A stretch of DNA of 64,000 nucleotides from Lycorma delicatula (Eukaryota; Arthropoda; Insecta; Hemiptera; Fulgoridae). The notes beneath the pieces are model-generated. The model was not told where the DNA came from, ran no database searches, and was given only the letters and a program-made list of their open reading frames with translations. The translations under genes were made by a program, and so were the position numbers. Shown piece by piece: positions 1-11,990 of the stretch. Position 1 is the first letter of the stretch. Each line of letters begins with the position of its first letter. Where the stretch lies: the NCBI RefSeq assembly GCF_047948215.1, contig NC_134458.1, forward strand, positions 138,244,536 through 138,308,535, in the 5' to 3' direction.

Positions 1-259
1 CTTACATCACTATCATTTTCTTCGTATAATTCATTAACAGATTTCATTGGAATCTTTTTTCATCTATGTCTGTATGTTTTACTCTTTGTAAATTCATTTC
101 TACTTATATAACCTTTTGATTTTTCGTCTTCTGGTTTTTATTCTTATATCTAGTCTTTCCAGACGGCTATTCATTTTGTTATTACTCCATCTTCAACGAA
201 TTTATTTGTGCTATGTCGCCGCTAGTAATAACTCCACTCTTTTATTTTATTGATACGAG

Positions 260-546
260 GCCATCGGGTCGGTCTAGTGGTAAACTCGACATCACAAATC
301 AGCTGATTTCGAATTCGAGAGTTCTAAGATTCAAATCCTAGTAGTCATTTACTTTTATACAAATTTAAATACTAGATCGTGGATACCGGTGTTGTTTGGT
401 GGTTGGGTTTCAATTAACCATACGTCTCAGAAATGATCGACCTGAGACTGTACAAGACTACACTTCATTTACATTCATACATATCATCCTCATTCATTCT
501 CTGAAGTAATACCTTACTGTGGTTCCGGAAGTTAAACGGAAAAAGA
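260..546 (+). mobile_element. tRNA-derived SINE, near full length
   Basis: The 5' part looks like a tRNA promoter: an A-box-like GGTCTAGTGGT near 270-281 and a B-box-like GATTCAAATCC near 328-338. The body continues through TGGTTGGGTTTCAATTAACC and the tail TCCTCTGAAGTAATACCTT to an A-rich end near 546. Related copies lie at 25055-25353, 37059-37265 (minus) and 41451-41649, which defines a dispersed family. The element is transcribed by RNA polymerase III and moved by a LINE in known tRNA-SINEs; both are inferred here. No clear target-site duplication was found for this copy, so its ends are approximate. Confidence 0.8.
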
Positions 547-3500
547 AAATTAATTTACAAGCCACCGAGTCACGAAAAAGTTGAAGAATTTCAACAGTTC
601 TTTTCTTGTCCGAATATTTAAAATGAATATAAAAATATCCTTTTTCAAAAGTTTCAATTTAAGGACCTCCAATACAGCCAAATTCAAACTCGTAATCTGA
701 TTTCTCCATTTTCTTTGTATTAAATTTCTATAATTTTCTCCAACTTTCCTTAACAGTTTAAATAAAAAAATTATATTTATTCTAAATCCTGTAATCTCTA
801 GAAATGCGCTTTTATTTATTCCAATTTTTTTTTTTAATATAGACATTTTTATGCACATCAAGATTTAAGGTGTTGTCAATCTAGAAAAAAATTTTCCTGT
901 TTGCTATCTGGGCTATTCACGTTCAGGAGAAGACCGCAGAATTAATTTTAAACGGCTTAAACGGGATATGAATCTGAATAGATATTTAATTTTATACCAG
1001 GTAGATTTGATTGTGCAAAAATTAGGAGTTACACTGACCATATTTAATCTCTAATCAGTGAAAGTAAACAGCCATTTGCTCACAGATGGGTGAACTGTGG
1101 CTCATATATTAAATTACAAATTTTTATTTTTCGAAACCGGGACTTCAACCATGCAACATAATAACCAGTTACTATAAACCAGTACGTTACTACTAAACTT
1201 TGCATGTTTATTTTATATATTATTTATTTTTTGTTTACTAATTTAAAAAAAAAATTATTTATGCCCATAAACACATATACATACACACATCTACACGAAT
1301 ACATTAATAGTTAAGTTGCAGCAATTCTAGTTTCTTTGATTACTCCTATAGTATTTTAGTTGTAAAACCGCAAGGACAGTTTAATAGCTTTTCATGTTCA
1401 CGCATGACTAGCGATTTAAGAAGATACCTCATATTGTCTGCCGACTTGTTCTTTCTTCTTTCTAACATAGATTAACTTACAAACAATATTCCTTCTTAAT
1501 ATAACAAAACTTTTTAATCTTTCTTATCCCCGTTTTATATTTACGCACCAACTCTTCATCCTTTTCTGATTTCACAATGTAGGTTTAAATTTTTTTTTTA
1601 AATCGTAGTTTCTGTTTTAAGAAATTGTAAGTTATGTAGTGGGCTATATTTCATCATATTTAATTTATGTAATATATTTTAGTGTCTTTTATTAGAAATT
1701 CATTTCTTAATTTTTTTTGTCAATTATATTTGTTGGTTATTTAATATTTAATTTAATTTCTACGATTATTTTATAATATTTGCAAGTTTTCTATGCTTTA
1801 ACCTACCTATTTCTCTATTTATTTTTTTATTTAATTTTACAATAAAATATTCTACTGAAGCAATAACCTCTGCTAAAGTATTAAATGTGGAAGAAACACC
1901 AAAGGAGTGTATGAAAAAATTTAATTTTCCCGTTTTTTTTAATTTTTATCTCGATTACCTCGTATATCTCGATTATTGAATGGTGAACGCTGGTTTACTA
2001 GACGGATAAAATTGATACAGTCTTGTATAAATAAAACTAGAATGCCACTTTTAAATTCAGATGAAATCATTTTTTCGTATTTTATATATATAAAAATTAA
2101 CTGCAAACTGTAAAATAACCCATAAATAAACTCATTTTATTGGATGACTTAATTGGGTTACACCTGCTCGATCTATTACTTGAGTCACTTCGTTTACCAG
2201 AATGTCCGTGTACACCACAACACGGTATGGCTATAAATTTAAGAAAACTGGGCTTACAAACAGTTAAGTAGTCTCGGTGAATACTCTGTTACATTTGCAG
2301 TTATTCAGAGCAATACTGGAGATGTTTTAAAAAAGACTATTGAGAAGTTAAGTCGTTTTTGCTTAGTATATTCCATGAACTGAAAATAGGTTTCACTAAA
2401 CAAATTTTCTTTTTTTTAGGAATAATTTGCGGTATGTCAGATTCAGTGAATAAAAAAGATTTTCCAAACTGTTAATATGTCTAGTCAAAAGCTTCTTAAT
2501 AGACAAACTATTGCCTTCTTGATGAAGAATCCAATTCTTATTTGTTAACCGACTGCAAGAAGATCATTTTCTTATACATACACGTAGATTTTGAGAACTT
2601 GAAATAATATTGTTGGCTGTTTGATATTTGACCTTGAATTATTCATAGTAATGATAATGCCTTTGTTATCAAAGAAAATAACGAGGTATGTTGTTCAATT
2701 TAGAGCTTGTGACCTTCACAAGAGTAGGATTTTCTTTAGATTTTTAAGATGATATAATACTACGTAGAATGTCTGTTTACAACTCTGGTAAAACAAAATA
2801 AATTGAATTTTTAATTTTCAGTTTCAAGATTAGAAACGATTTCCTAAATAAGTGTGAGGGCACTCATAAATGCCATCTGGTTTAACAGTACTGAAATGAT
2901 GAAATCACATACTCTTTCCACATTCAAACTTAAGATCACATAAGTAGCCGACTATTTTTTTCACATTAATTTGATTAACATTTTTTTTTTATAGTTTAAT
3001 CAACAGTACTGTCCAAAAAACAGTTGGTCTAAACTTAAATAAAAAAACAGCTTTTAAATTTTAGTGGATTTATAATCAGTTCTACAATAAAATTCTGAAT
3101 AAATAATACAAAATATATCTGTTTCCAAATGAAAAGCACAGATCTACTAAATAGAATAAAAATATTTAGTTTTGTAATGGTACAACTAGATTACTAGTTT
3201 TAATTAAAAATACAGTGAAACGCCGAACGCTCATTTTTCGGACTGCTTGCATCCGCCTAGGCAATTTAAAAAAAAAAAAATTAATAAACTACTTAAAAAA
3301 TCTAATTACATATAAACTATTCAAATAAAGCTTTGTTTCAATAAGAAATATATTTTTATAAACTGGTTGTTTTTTTACAGGGTTTTTTGAATGACTTGCA
3401 ATTCGTATAACATAAAATATACGTAAATTTAGACTAGTGTTAAAGTAATTATAAAATTAACTTCTGAAAAAATTGATGGAAACTCATTAATTGGTCAATC

Positions 3501-3764
3501 ATAAACTATAATGTAATTGTGTAAAGATGCATTCAAAGTCGTCACACGAATAAGTTCTTGAATGTCCGTCCTAGGTGGAGCGACAAAATGAATGCGATTC
3601 TACAAGAATTCTTTGTTTAAAAGAATTAAGTGATCTTGCCGCTTATAAACAAAGACAACGTTAAAACAAATACAGATTATAGATTTTTAAGTAGAAAAAT
3701 AGTGTTTTTAAATGTACGTTTTGATTACTGGATGTCACTGAATTTTGTTCTATTAAACAAGAGA
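547..3764. other. AT-rich intergenic DNA, no gene seen
   Basis: Short open frames here (for example 550-861 on minus) are low-complexity K/N/I/F-rich translations with no recognisable motif. Poly-A and poly-T runs are frequent. I see no RNA gene and no convincing repeat copy matched elsewhere in the window. Confidence 0.6.
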
Positions 3765-4122
3765 TATATATTAAAAATTAAAAAACACGACATTGCTGAC
3801 AAACATTGCTCTTTAATATCGGATAATTAAAAAGCGTGCGGATAACAATTTTGTGTTTAATACTTGTATATAGTATAATTTTTTTTAATCTATTTAAACA
3901 CACACAAACATACACACACACACATATATATATATATATGTATATGTATATGTATATATATATTTATATAGCCTATGATACTCCCGATAACGTGAGAATT
4001 CTGACGCGGCGTCATACATCTAAATCGCTTCAGCCGTTGAGCTGCTACAGCGGAACAAACATACATACATACATGCACCCTAAATATATTACATTTCATT
4101 TTGGGCAGTCGTGTAATTAACT
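3765..4122 (+). repeat. Microsatellite-cored dispersed repeat, copy 1
   Basis: The order is: AACATTGCTCTTTAATAT, then GCGTGCGG, then a CA/TA microsatellite (about 3896-3965), then GATACTCCCGATAACGT, a GCCGTTGAGCTGCTAC block, CACCCTAAATATATTA, and a terminus GGGCAGTCGTGTAATTA. The same order is found in reverse complement at 28960-29225, and the right-hand part at 28385-28545. Conserved flanks around a variable CA/TA core suggest a non-autonomous element that seeds or carries microsatellites. No coding capacity is seen; the open frame over it is a by-product of the repeat. Confidence 0.72.
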
Positions 4123-7100
4123 GTAATTTTTTTTTAATTTCTAAGAAATAATTTTTATAACACTGAGTAACTTAACTCAATTTTACTCAATACATTTTTA
4201 TAATTTTTCAAACAATTTTTTTTTTAATAAGGTTTTTAAATGGCATTTTTTTATAAAACATTTGAGTTGTAAATTTTATTTTATTTCGCTCATTTTTGTA
4301 AATTCTGATGGTTTTTTAGCAAATTTCTACCCATTGAATTTTTTGTAATGAATTACTGAATTTCTTTTAAATTATATTACGTATGTTCTGAGTATCTTTT
4401 TAATTTTACTGAAGTATATTAATTATTCTTCTAATTTTGGTCTTTCTAGTAATTGTGATACCCATTAAACATTAAAATCCTTAATTTCCAATTAACCGGA
4501 TTTTTTATTATCCGTATTCGGCTATGCAAAGACAATTCCAGGTAATCAGCGTTACACTGTAAATTTTCTTTTCTTATTTTATCAACATAACTGTTAACTT
4601 CATTTGGCTGGATATAAAAAAATTAATTGTTTTTTTGCATTAGAGCTACGTTATTTCAAATGTATAGATTGCATGTATGAGCAATACTTCTGATTTATCA
4701 TTATACATTTTGTAAACGCTGATTTATTGTAAACATTTTTGAATAATTTATCAATCACTGAATAAATTTATGTCTTTATTTATTTCTTATAACATAAATA
4801 ATGCGTTGTATGAAAAAAAACCGGTGTTTCTAAATATAATAAAAATATATCATCCGGAAGTAATTTCAAGACTTAAAAATTCTAAATTAAAAGATACTGT
4901 TATTTTTGTTTAATAGCATTCAAACGAATGATATTGCTATTATGGCCTCGCAATAAAATTATGTTGTTTTTATTATATTGTACTTGCTAGTAATGTGTGT
5001 ATACGTATAGTAATGCATTAAGTTTTTATTCTTAACAGAGATCGATTTAAAAAGGGCTTTACGACTTTGAAGGCGTATGTAAGTTTATTCAGAATGCTTG
5101 TTGAATCGGTTGAGATATTATTTAATACAAATAAAATCAAGTTTTGACTCTTGTTACGACACAGTACAAATTCCTTCTGGCAAAAAAGTTTTTTCTCCAG
5201 CCAAGTTGAAATGTACGTCCCGTTATTTTTCGATATTAATATCATAAACTGTATGTGTTCCTGAATATACTATAAACGTTTTTCATTCTACGATTAGACG
5301 CAGATGACCAAGAAAGACGCTTTTACTTTCAGCTTAAACGGTATACTACTCGAATATAAGACAAAATCTGAGATTCCGTTCGATTGAAGTTTCTAAACTT
5401 TTTCCAGGGTGGTCGGATCGGTCGTGAATGGTCTCTCGTTCCTCGGGTTTGATACCACTTGATTTTTTTCTGTTATGGGGTTTGATTTAAGATCAATCTC
5501 TTAATCTGTCTTACCTATCAATCTTGTAGAAATTAAAAGTCAAATTTTTGCCGCAGTTTCAGAAGTGTGTCGGATATGCTGAACCAAATTTGGCAAGAAA
5601 TCAGTCTCGGTGTAATGTTGCCGTATTACCAATAGCCTTCAAATTGAACCAAAGTGACTATTTTGTGATATACTTGATATATTTTGCTATAAAATATCAC
5701 TTCAATCTATTACGTAAGTATTCTGAATGAACTTCTATATACCTTCAATGTTATTAAATTTTTTTTAAAGATTATTCTGTTATAAGGAATGTACTGATTG
5801 TAATTCGTAGGTCCATGCGGACGTATTGAGAAAAGTACGCATTCTTAACTAACCTGTATTTATATAATAGTAATCTAGATAAATTCTAAACTATTTGAAG
5901 TTAATTTAAAAGTAACAAATAAATAGTTTTCTAAGAAGCAGTTCATTACTTTCCTACTTTTTTTTTGACATATAAGAACAATTTTTATTTTATCCTTTTA
6001 CATTTATTTATTTTTTTAAATTAGTATTTCCAAGTAATTTTTGTAATATTCTTCTTTGCTGACCATCTGAATGAATAATTTCAAAAAACAATAATAAAAT
6101 TAACATCATTATGGTGAAGCGGAATTAAAATAATGTAATAGTAACGTGATAATGTATTATTAATTAATATCGAAACATTATATAAATTTATTTCAATAAA
6201 AGCAATGTGTATAATACATTCTATTTATGTAGACAGTCGTATTTAATCTGTTAAACGAGAACATATATAACGTCTTCTACCACAATGCTAGTCAATAAAC
6301 ATAGTGTTGAACAACTTTTTACTATTATTATATAATATGAATTTAATAAAAAGAAAAGAATAAATTAAAATAATATAACGATAAGTTAATTTCTTCTTGG
6401 AAATTAGTCTCGTATTTTCTTCTTGGATTTCTTGAATATAACACGTATTATAAAACACTGCTGGGCATAAGCTATTTAGTCTGTAATCATAAAATATATT
6501 ACGATCGGCTACCTGGATAACTTTTTTAAAATTTTGTTGCGTAAATCTATAAAACCCTTAAATAAGTGTATCAGTTTCAAAATTTTAAACCATTATTATT
6601 TACTTGTAAATAGTTTAAATTGGCTATATTTATAATTTAACCTTTAATTAAACTACTTAAAGTATTAAGTAATACTTGAAACTTAAGAAAAGAAAATGTA
6701 AATGATCAGGACGAAAAAGATATGTATATCATTTTGTATCTTTAATAAATCAAATCCATTAAAAATTAAGTTAAACTTTACCTGCTTGATCTGCTTTAAT
6801 TTCAAATCAACGGATATCGATCGGTTCAGTACAATTTGAATGTATTCGGTAATATTATAATTGAATCATATATTTTCATCGAATTTTGTAAAAGATTTGC
6901 CTCATTACTTTTTCCACCTTCCTAGATGGTGTAATTTTCGTATAACTATTCCTCAAACTTTGTATAAAACCTTTTATACAACATTTATTTTCGCTATTAG
7001 TATGACAGAAATAATAAGTTCAAAACTATGAGGTCGATTATTTAAAGTAATCAACTAAATATTTAGGCAATCTGATACTTTTCATTAATAATTTACTTTA

Positions 7101-7132
7101 TATCGTATCTACATATGATATAATATAATCAG
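4123..7132. other. AT-rich intergenic DNA, no gene seen
   Basis: No motif-bearing open frame, RNA gene or repeat matched elsewhere in the window was found. Two patches (5280-5460 and 5540-5640) are less AT-rich but show no recognisable coding or RNA signal. Confidence 0.55.
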
Positions 7133-7140
7133 TAGTTTTA

Positions 7141-8519
7141 AGAATGGGGAATTCACGAAGAATATAACAGACTTTCAGGACATGTTCTACTGGTGAAAAT
7201 AAAGAAGAAAGTTCATAGAAACATAGATTCGAAAACGCTTCATTAGTGTCAGTTGGAAAAAATATCTCCCCGTGTTTTCTGGGCTTTCGATAAAATTTAA
7301 CCAGACTGTAATTCTTGGGACACAAATTAAGCGGTTAATTTAGCGGTTTTATATGAAATCTCTGCTGAAAAATTGAAAAAATACGTCCCAGAACTGTACG
7401 TTTAGTAATTTTCAAGAAATCTAAGCTAAAAGACAAAAAACTTGGATCGAAAATCACATTATTTTATTTTTGGAACACTTTGTTAAGGTAATAAACACAT
7501 AAAATTTTAAAGAAAACTTGTGAAGAATTTTATTCTGAGTAAAATAGTATTAATAAAGTCCATATAGACTAAATATAAACGTAAGAATTTCTAAATTTAC
7601 TAGAATCTCTAAATTTACTAAAACAAAACTTATCTAAATGTTACAGATTTTATATGCTTATTAAAGGAAACAAAATTTTCAATATTATAAAAAAAAGGAA
7701 TTAAATATTTAAAAATATAACAAATATAAACAGGAAAAACAACTTTCAAACAATTGAATAAACTACTGAAAATGTCCTCCGACACAGTAAATGCAGCACT
7801 GCGCCCGACGATCATTGTTTTTTGGTGGCTTTCCGTATTCCAGCAGGATTGTTTTGTATTTTACTACACTAACGAAATTTTCAGCAGTTTATTTAATTGT
7901 TTGTAAGTTGGTTTTATTGTTTTTTATTTGTTATTTTCTTTAAATGTTTAATTCTTCTGTTTTGTAATATTGAAAATTGTGTAGCTAGTTAAATTCTGCT
8001 ACATTTTATGTTTTTTTTTTTTTTTTTTTTTTAATAGACTTCGAAATTCTACTTATTTAGTTTCGGCTTATTTAGTTTCTGTGAACTGTATCATTTTACT
8101 CATTTCATTTCATTTTACTCTAAATAAAATTCTTTACAAGGTTCTTTTTTAATATTTTTATATGTTTATTATCCATGTAACAAAGTTATTTTTGGAAAGA
8201 CACAAAATTGTATTTTTCGACCCTAATCTTTTCTCTTTTACCCCAAATTTCTCAAAAAATACAGTTCTGGGATTTATTTTTTTTCAATGTTTAGATCAAA
8301 TTTTATATAAAACCATTAAATTTACTCCTTTATTTAGGTCCCGAGAATTGTAGTCTGGCTTAATTTTACCGAAGGTGAAGAAATCAGGGCGAAATCTTTT
8401 TCCCAGCTGACACTCGCCAACAAAGCGTTTCCGAAGCTATGTTTACATAAACTTTCTTCTATATTTTCACCAATACAACATTTTTTAAAGGTTTGTTACA
8501 TTCTTCTTGAGTCACTCTG
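7141..8519. mobile_element. Long-inverted-repeat (foldback) element, copy 1
   Basis: The left arm (about 7141-7800) and right arm (about 7850-8519) are diverged inverted copies of each other, joined by a short asymmetric centre that includes TTTCCGTATTCCAGCAGG (about 7826-7846). For example, GGGCTTTCGATAAAATTTAACC near 7280 pairs with GGCTTAATTTTACCGAAGG near 8355. The outer ends resemble CAGAGTGATTCACGAAGAAT. A direct repeat TAGTTTTA lies at 7133-7140 and 8520-8527 and may be the target-site duplication. A related palindrome lies at 21375-22155. No transposase is seen, so it is probably non-autonomous. A poly-T run interrupts the right arm near 8011-8032. Confidence 0.78.
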
Positions 8520-8527
8520 TAGTTTTA

Positions 8528-10900
8528 GAATTATTTGGATAAATATCTGCTGGAATGTATGTTTGAGTGAATATTCAGAGAGTAAATAAATACTTTTTTT
8601 ATGAACATAATACAAATTATATATTTTGCATAGATCCAAACCCGAACGTATTCAATCGATAACATTTTCCTTATTTACTTGGAAGGATTAAAGAAAACTA
8701 TAGAAAAACCTTAATGAAAGCATTATTACATAGTAAAAAATTAATTAATTTAAAAAGAGAAGTGATTATACTCCTATATTAATTAATACATTAAAATAAT
8801 AATTTTATGAAATAATAATTACGAAAATTTATTAGATAAATTATAAAATTTATTAGATTAATTATAAATTATAATTTATTAGAGTTTACTTAAACTCTAA
8901 AACACCATTATAACATTTTTTGTAGGAGTTTCTTACATATTTGTTTTTCATTCGATTTTTACAAAAATATATTTTTTTCAGTTGAGCTACCTGAGTTGTA
9001 GGTTTCAGTGGTTTAATATTTTAAATTAAGTTTTCGATTGAGATTACCAGAAAGAAACAGCAATTTGTATTTTTTTTCTATAAACTTCGTTAGAAATTCT
9101 TGTTTTAAAATAATTACTATTTATTTATTTATCTACTATTTCCTCAGTTTCAAGTGATGATGATTGTTTAACAATCGAAAGAACCATCTTGTTTTAGATT
9201 TTAAATAAATCTTTTTTGTGAAGGATTTTTAAGGATTTTCTTGTTTTTCAATTTATTTTAATAGCTTAATAACTCTTTTCTTTTGTTAAATTTATAATGG
9301 TAATGAATAAATAAAATCGATTTATTTAAGAAAATTCTGGTTTATTTAACAACTACTATCTAAAAATTCATCATTTGAATAATATTATTTCTCTAAAAGG
9401 AAAGTCTTAATTTTACTTTTTTTTTTAAATACCGGTTGAAGAATTTAAAAAATCATTAAATAACTTATCAAAAATTAAAAATGTAAACTTTAAACATTAT
9501 AAAATTGAAAGATATAATTCTTCAAAGACAATTTTATAATTTGTAATGATAAATGTTATATTTTTTAAGTTAACTAAATTTAATAGTTAAAAATTAAAAC
9601 AAAAGAATTGTTTAATAACATCTTTTGTTTTTATTTCATTAAATTTTTTATTAAAAGAATTTTTTTAATTTATAAAAAAAATAAAAACAAATATGTATAA
9701 ATATTTTAACAGCAAGCTCATTTTCATTATATATTACCTACAAATTATAATAAAAAGAAAAGTTATACGTAGAAAAAGATTACTTATTCAGTTTCTTTTT
9801 TGCTTTGTTATAATATTTTAATTTTTTTAATGTCATATTTTATTACATGAAAGCGATATTAAAGAAATAAAATAAATTATCTATATGACATAAACAAAAT
9901 AATTTTATGGATTTTTTAAAAAAAAAAAGAAAAACTTATTGACCACTTTTATTACTTACTATATATGCACATATATATATATTTTTTATTTATTATTATT
10001 TTTTTAATACTTCGCATGTTGAAAAGAATGCGGTTTCATTTATGCAGAAAAAAGAGAAGAATATAACAGACTACAAGTTATGCGGGTTAATATGAAAAAT
10101 CCCCCATAAGTTTTATTTAATATATTAGAATATGCTTTGAAATATGATTATTGTCAGTTATTGCAAATAAAGGGGTATAAAACATTTATTATACAGTAAA
10201 GTTTTCGCATAATATTTACGCAGTTACGAATAATGTATAAATTATATAATATTGTGTATGTAGTAAAAAAAATAATAATTATAGTAATACTACTGTTGTA
10301 ACGACATTACGTAAAATATTTAATTATTTTGGTTTTTTGGGGTTTTTTTCAATTTTTATAGCATTAAATAGTCTCTTAACATTATATTCAGGTGATAAAA
10401 TTTAGATAAAACAATTAATCTATAATTTTAACAAAAAATTGGCAAAGTACTACACTACGTTTTCGGCTACGCCGGTCAATACCTAGCACCGCTTTTTTCG
10501 TTGTATACCACTTCATTAATTTTTTACTAACATTAAGGATCTAACTTTTATAAAAAAAAAACCAGTTAGTTTTGAAAAATCTATTAAGGCATTCCCAAAC
10601 AAACATTCTTCTTCTTATTATTATTTCTGTTCTCTTAACTATTGATTCCTTTCTAAAAAAAAAGTTATTAATTCTAACTTCTACTTACGCTACATACGCT
10701 AAGTTAGCGTAATTTATTTATCTAATATTTTGACGATTTTATGGCATATTTTTTTCAGTTATTAGAAACTTAGTTTTTTCGTTATTTTGAGCTCTTACAC
10801 AAAATTGATTTTATATATTTTGTGCATTTTAGAAAAAAAAAATTAATTTGAATCAAAATCATAGTTTACACTGTTATTGCGTAATTATTATTACAAAATG
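8528..10900. other. Very AT-rich intergenic DNA, no gene seen
   Basis: Long A and T runs and short imperfect repeats such as AATTTATTAGAT near 8826-8880. No coding, RNA or transposon signature was recognised. Confidence 0.55.
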
Positions 10901-11040
10901 TTAATTTTGACAGCCATTTCGAGGTGAACCCGACGGCCGATCGCGGCTATTCGTGTATTTTTGTAATCCTCTAACATTCTTAATCCGAATCCAAAATCAA
11001 AATTTAGTGTTCACACACGTACATACATATCAAATTCAAT

Positions 11041-11990
11041 AACGAAGTGTCCGTTCGTTGAGAATTAATTTAAAAGAGAATTGTTTAAAAATAGTGAAAA
11101 AGTAAAGTATAACTTATGAAAGTAATGAAAAGAATAATTGCTTCGCATTTTGGGTCCGGACTATAATATAGGTGCCAAAGCTACTTTAATTTCAATAGCC
11201 CTTTAAGTTATGATACAAAGAACCTTTTTTAGTAATAAAAATTAAAATAATTAGAACTAAAAAACAAAAAACATATATTTTAGAGGTGGAGAATAAATTA
11301 AGGAAAACTTTTCTAAATATTTTCATAGAGAAATTAAGATTGACAGATTAGCTTTTGTAAAATTTTCTCTACATCTAACATCCTCTTCAATAAATGCTAA
11401 AAAAAAAGATAATGTAAAAAAAAAAATGTTTGTGCATTTTAGGTCCGGGGTGTATAATTTAAAAAAAAAAACTTGTAGATATTTCTTGATAGCTCCACAT
11501 ACGAAATATAAACTTTCAAAAAATATTTAAACCGAAGGGAGCTACAGCAAAAGAACAAAAAAATTAATTTCAATTTTAAGAGGTGTAGATTCATTTTTTG
11601 AAAAAAAATTATACATGCGTTGTAGGTAACAAAATTGCTTTAATAAAGTTTTCTCTAAAATGCCTCTGAAGAAAATGGAAATTCGTTTTTTCGCGATATC
11701 CCTCACCCTTAAACGAATAAAAAAAAAATAATTAATATGATCAACGCCCCATATATAGAGATATTTGAACCAAATTTGAAGAAAATCGGTTTCGTCACTC
11801 CTGAGATGTAAGTCCAAAAGCAGTGCAACGAGGATACGTACGCACATACATTAATTTTTTGGTCTAGATGAACTATCTGGACGCTGAAACGTAAATATTT
11901 GCTCCATTTTACTCCATTTTTAAAATGAACATACTTTCCCCTTTAATATATACATATTCTATTTCATATATTCGCCTGGAAAATAAAATG
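11041..11990 (+). repeat. Dispersed repeat 'family A', copy 1 (uninterrupted)
   Basis: This copy matches, in reverse complement, 29231-30049 plus 32634-32690, and in direct orientation 17865-18175. Shared blocks include ATGAAAGTAATGAAAA, ATATAGGTGCC, TTTAAACCGAAGG, TCTAGATGAACTA and, at the right end, a degenerate hairpin ACTTTCCCCTTTAATATA ... TTCGCCTGGAAAATAAAA (about 11934-11990). It shows no reading frame conserved between copies. The open frame at 11542-11847 (minus) is not kept as a gene because the matching region of copy 2 does not preserve it. The left boundary is uncertain and could start near 10900. Confidence 0.7.

Noticed and set aside
3836..4120. Open frame of 94 codons on plus and a shadow on minus
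   Set aside because: It translates the CA/TA microsatellite (runs of His-Thr and Ile-Tyr) in a dispersed repeat.
7098..7325. 75-codon minus-strand frame as a gene
   Set aside because: It lies in the arm of the foldback element; the related copy at 21375 and the inverted arm do not preserve the frame.
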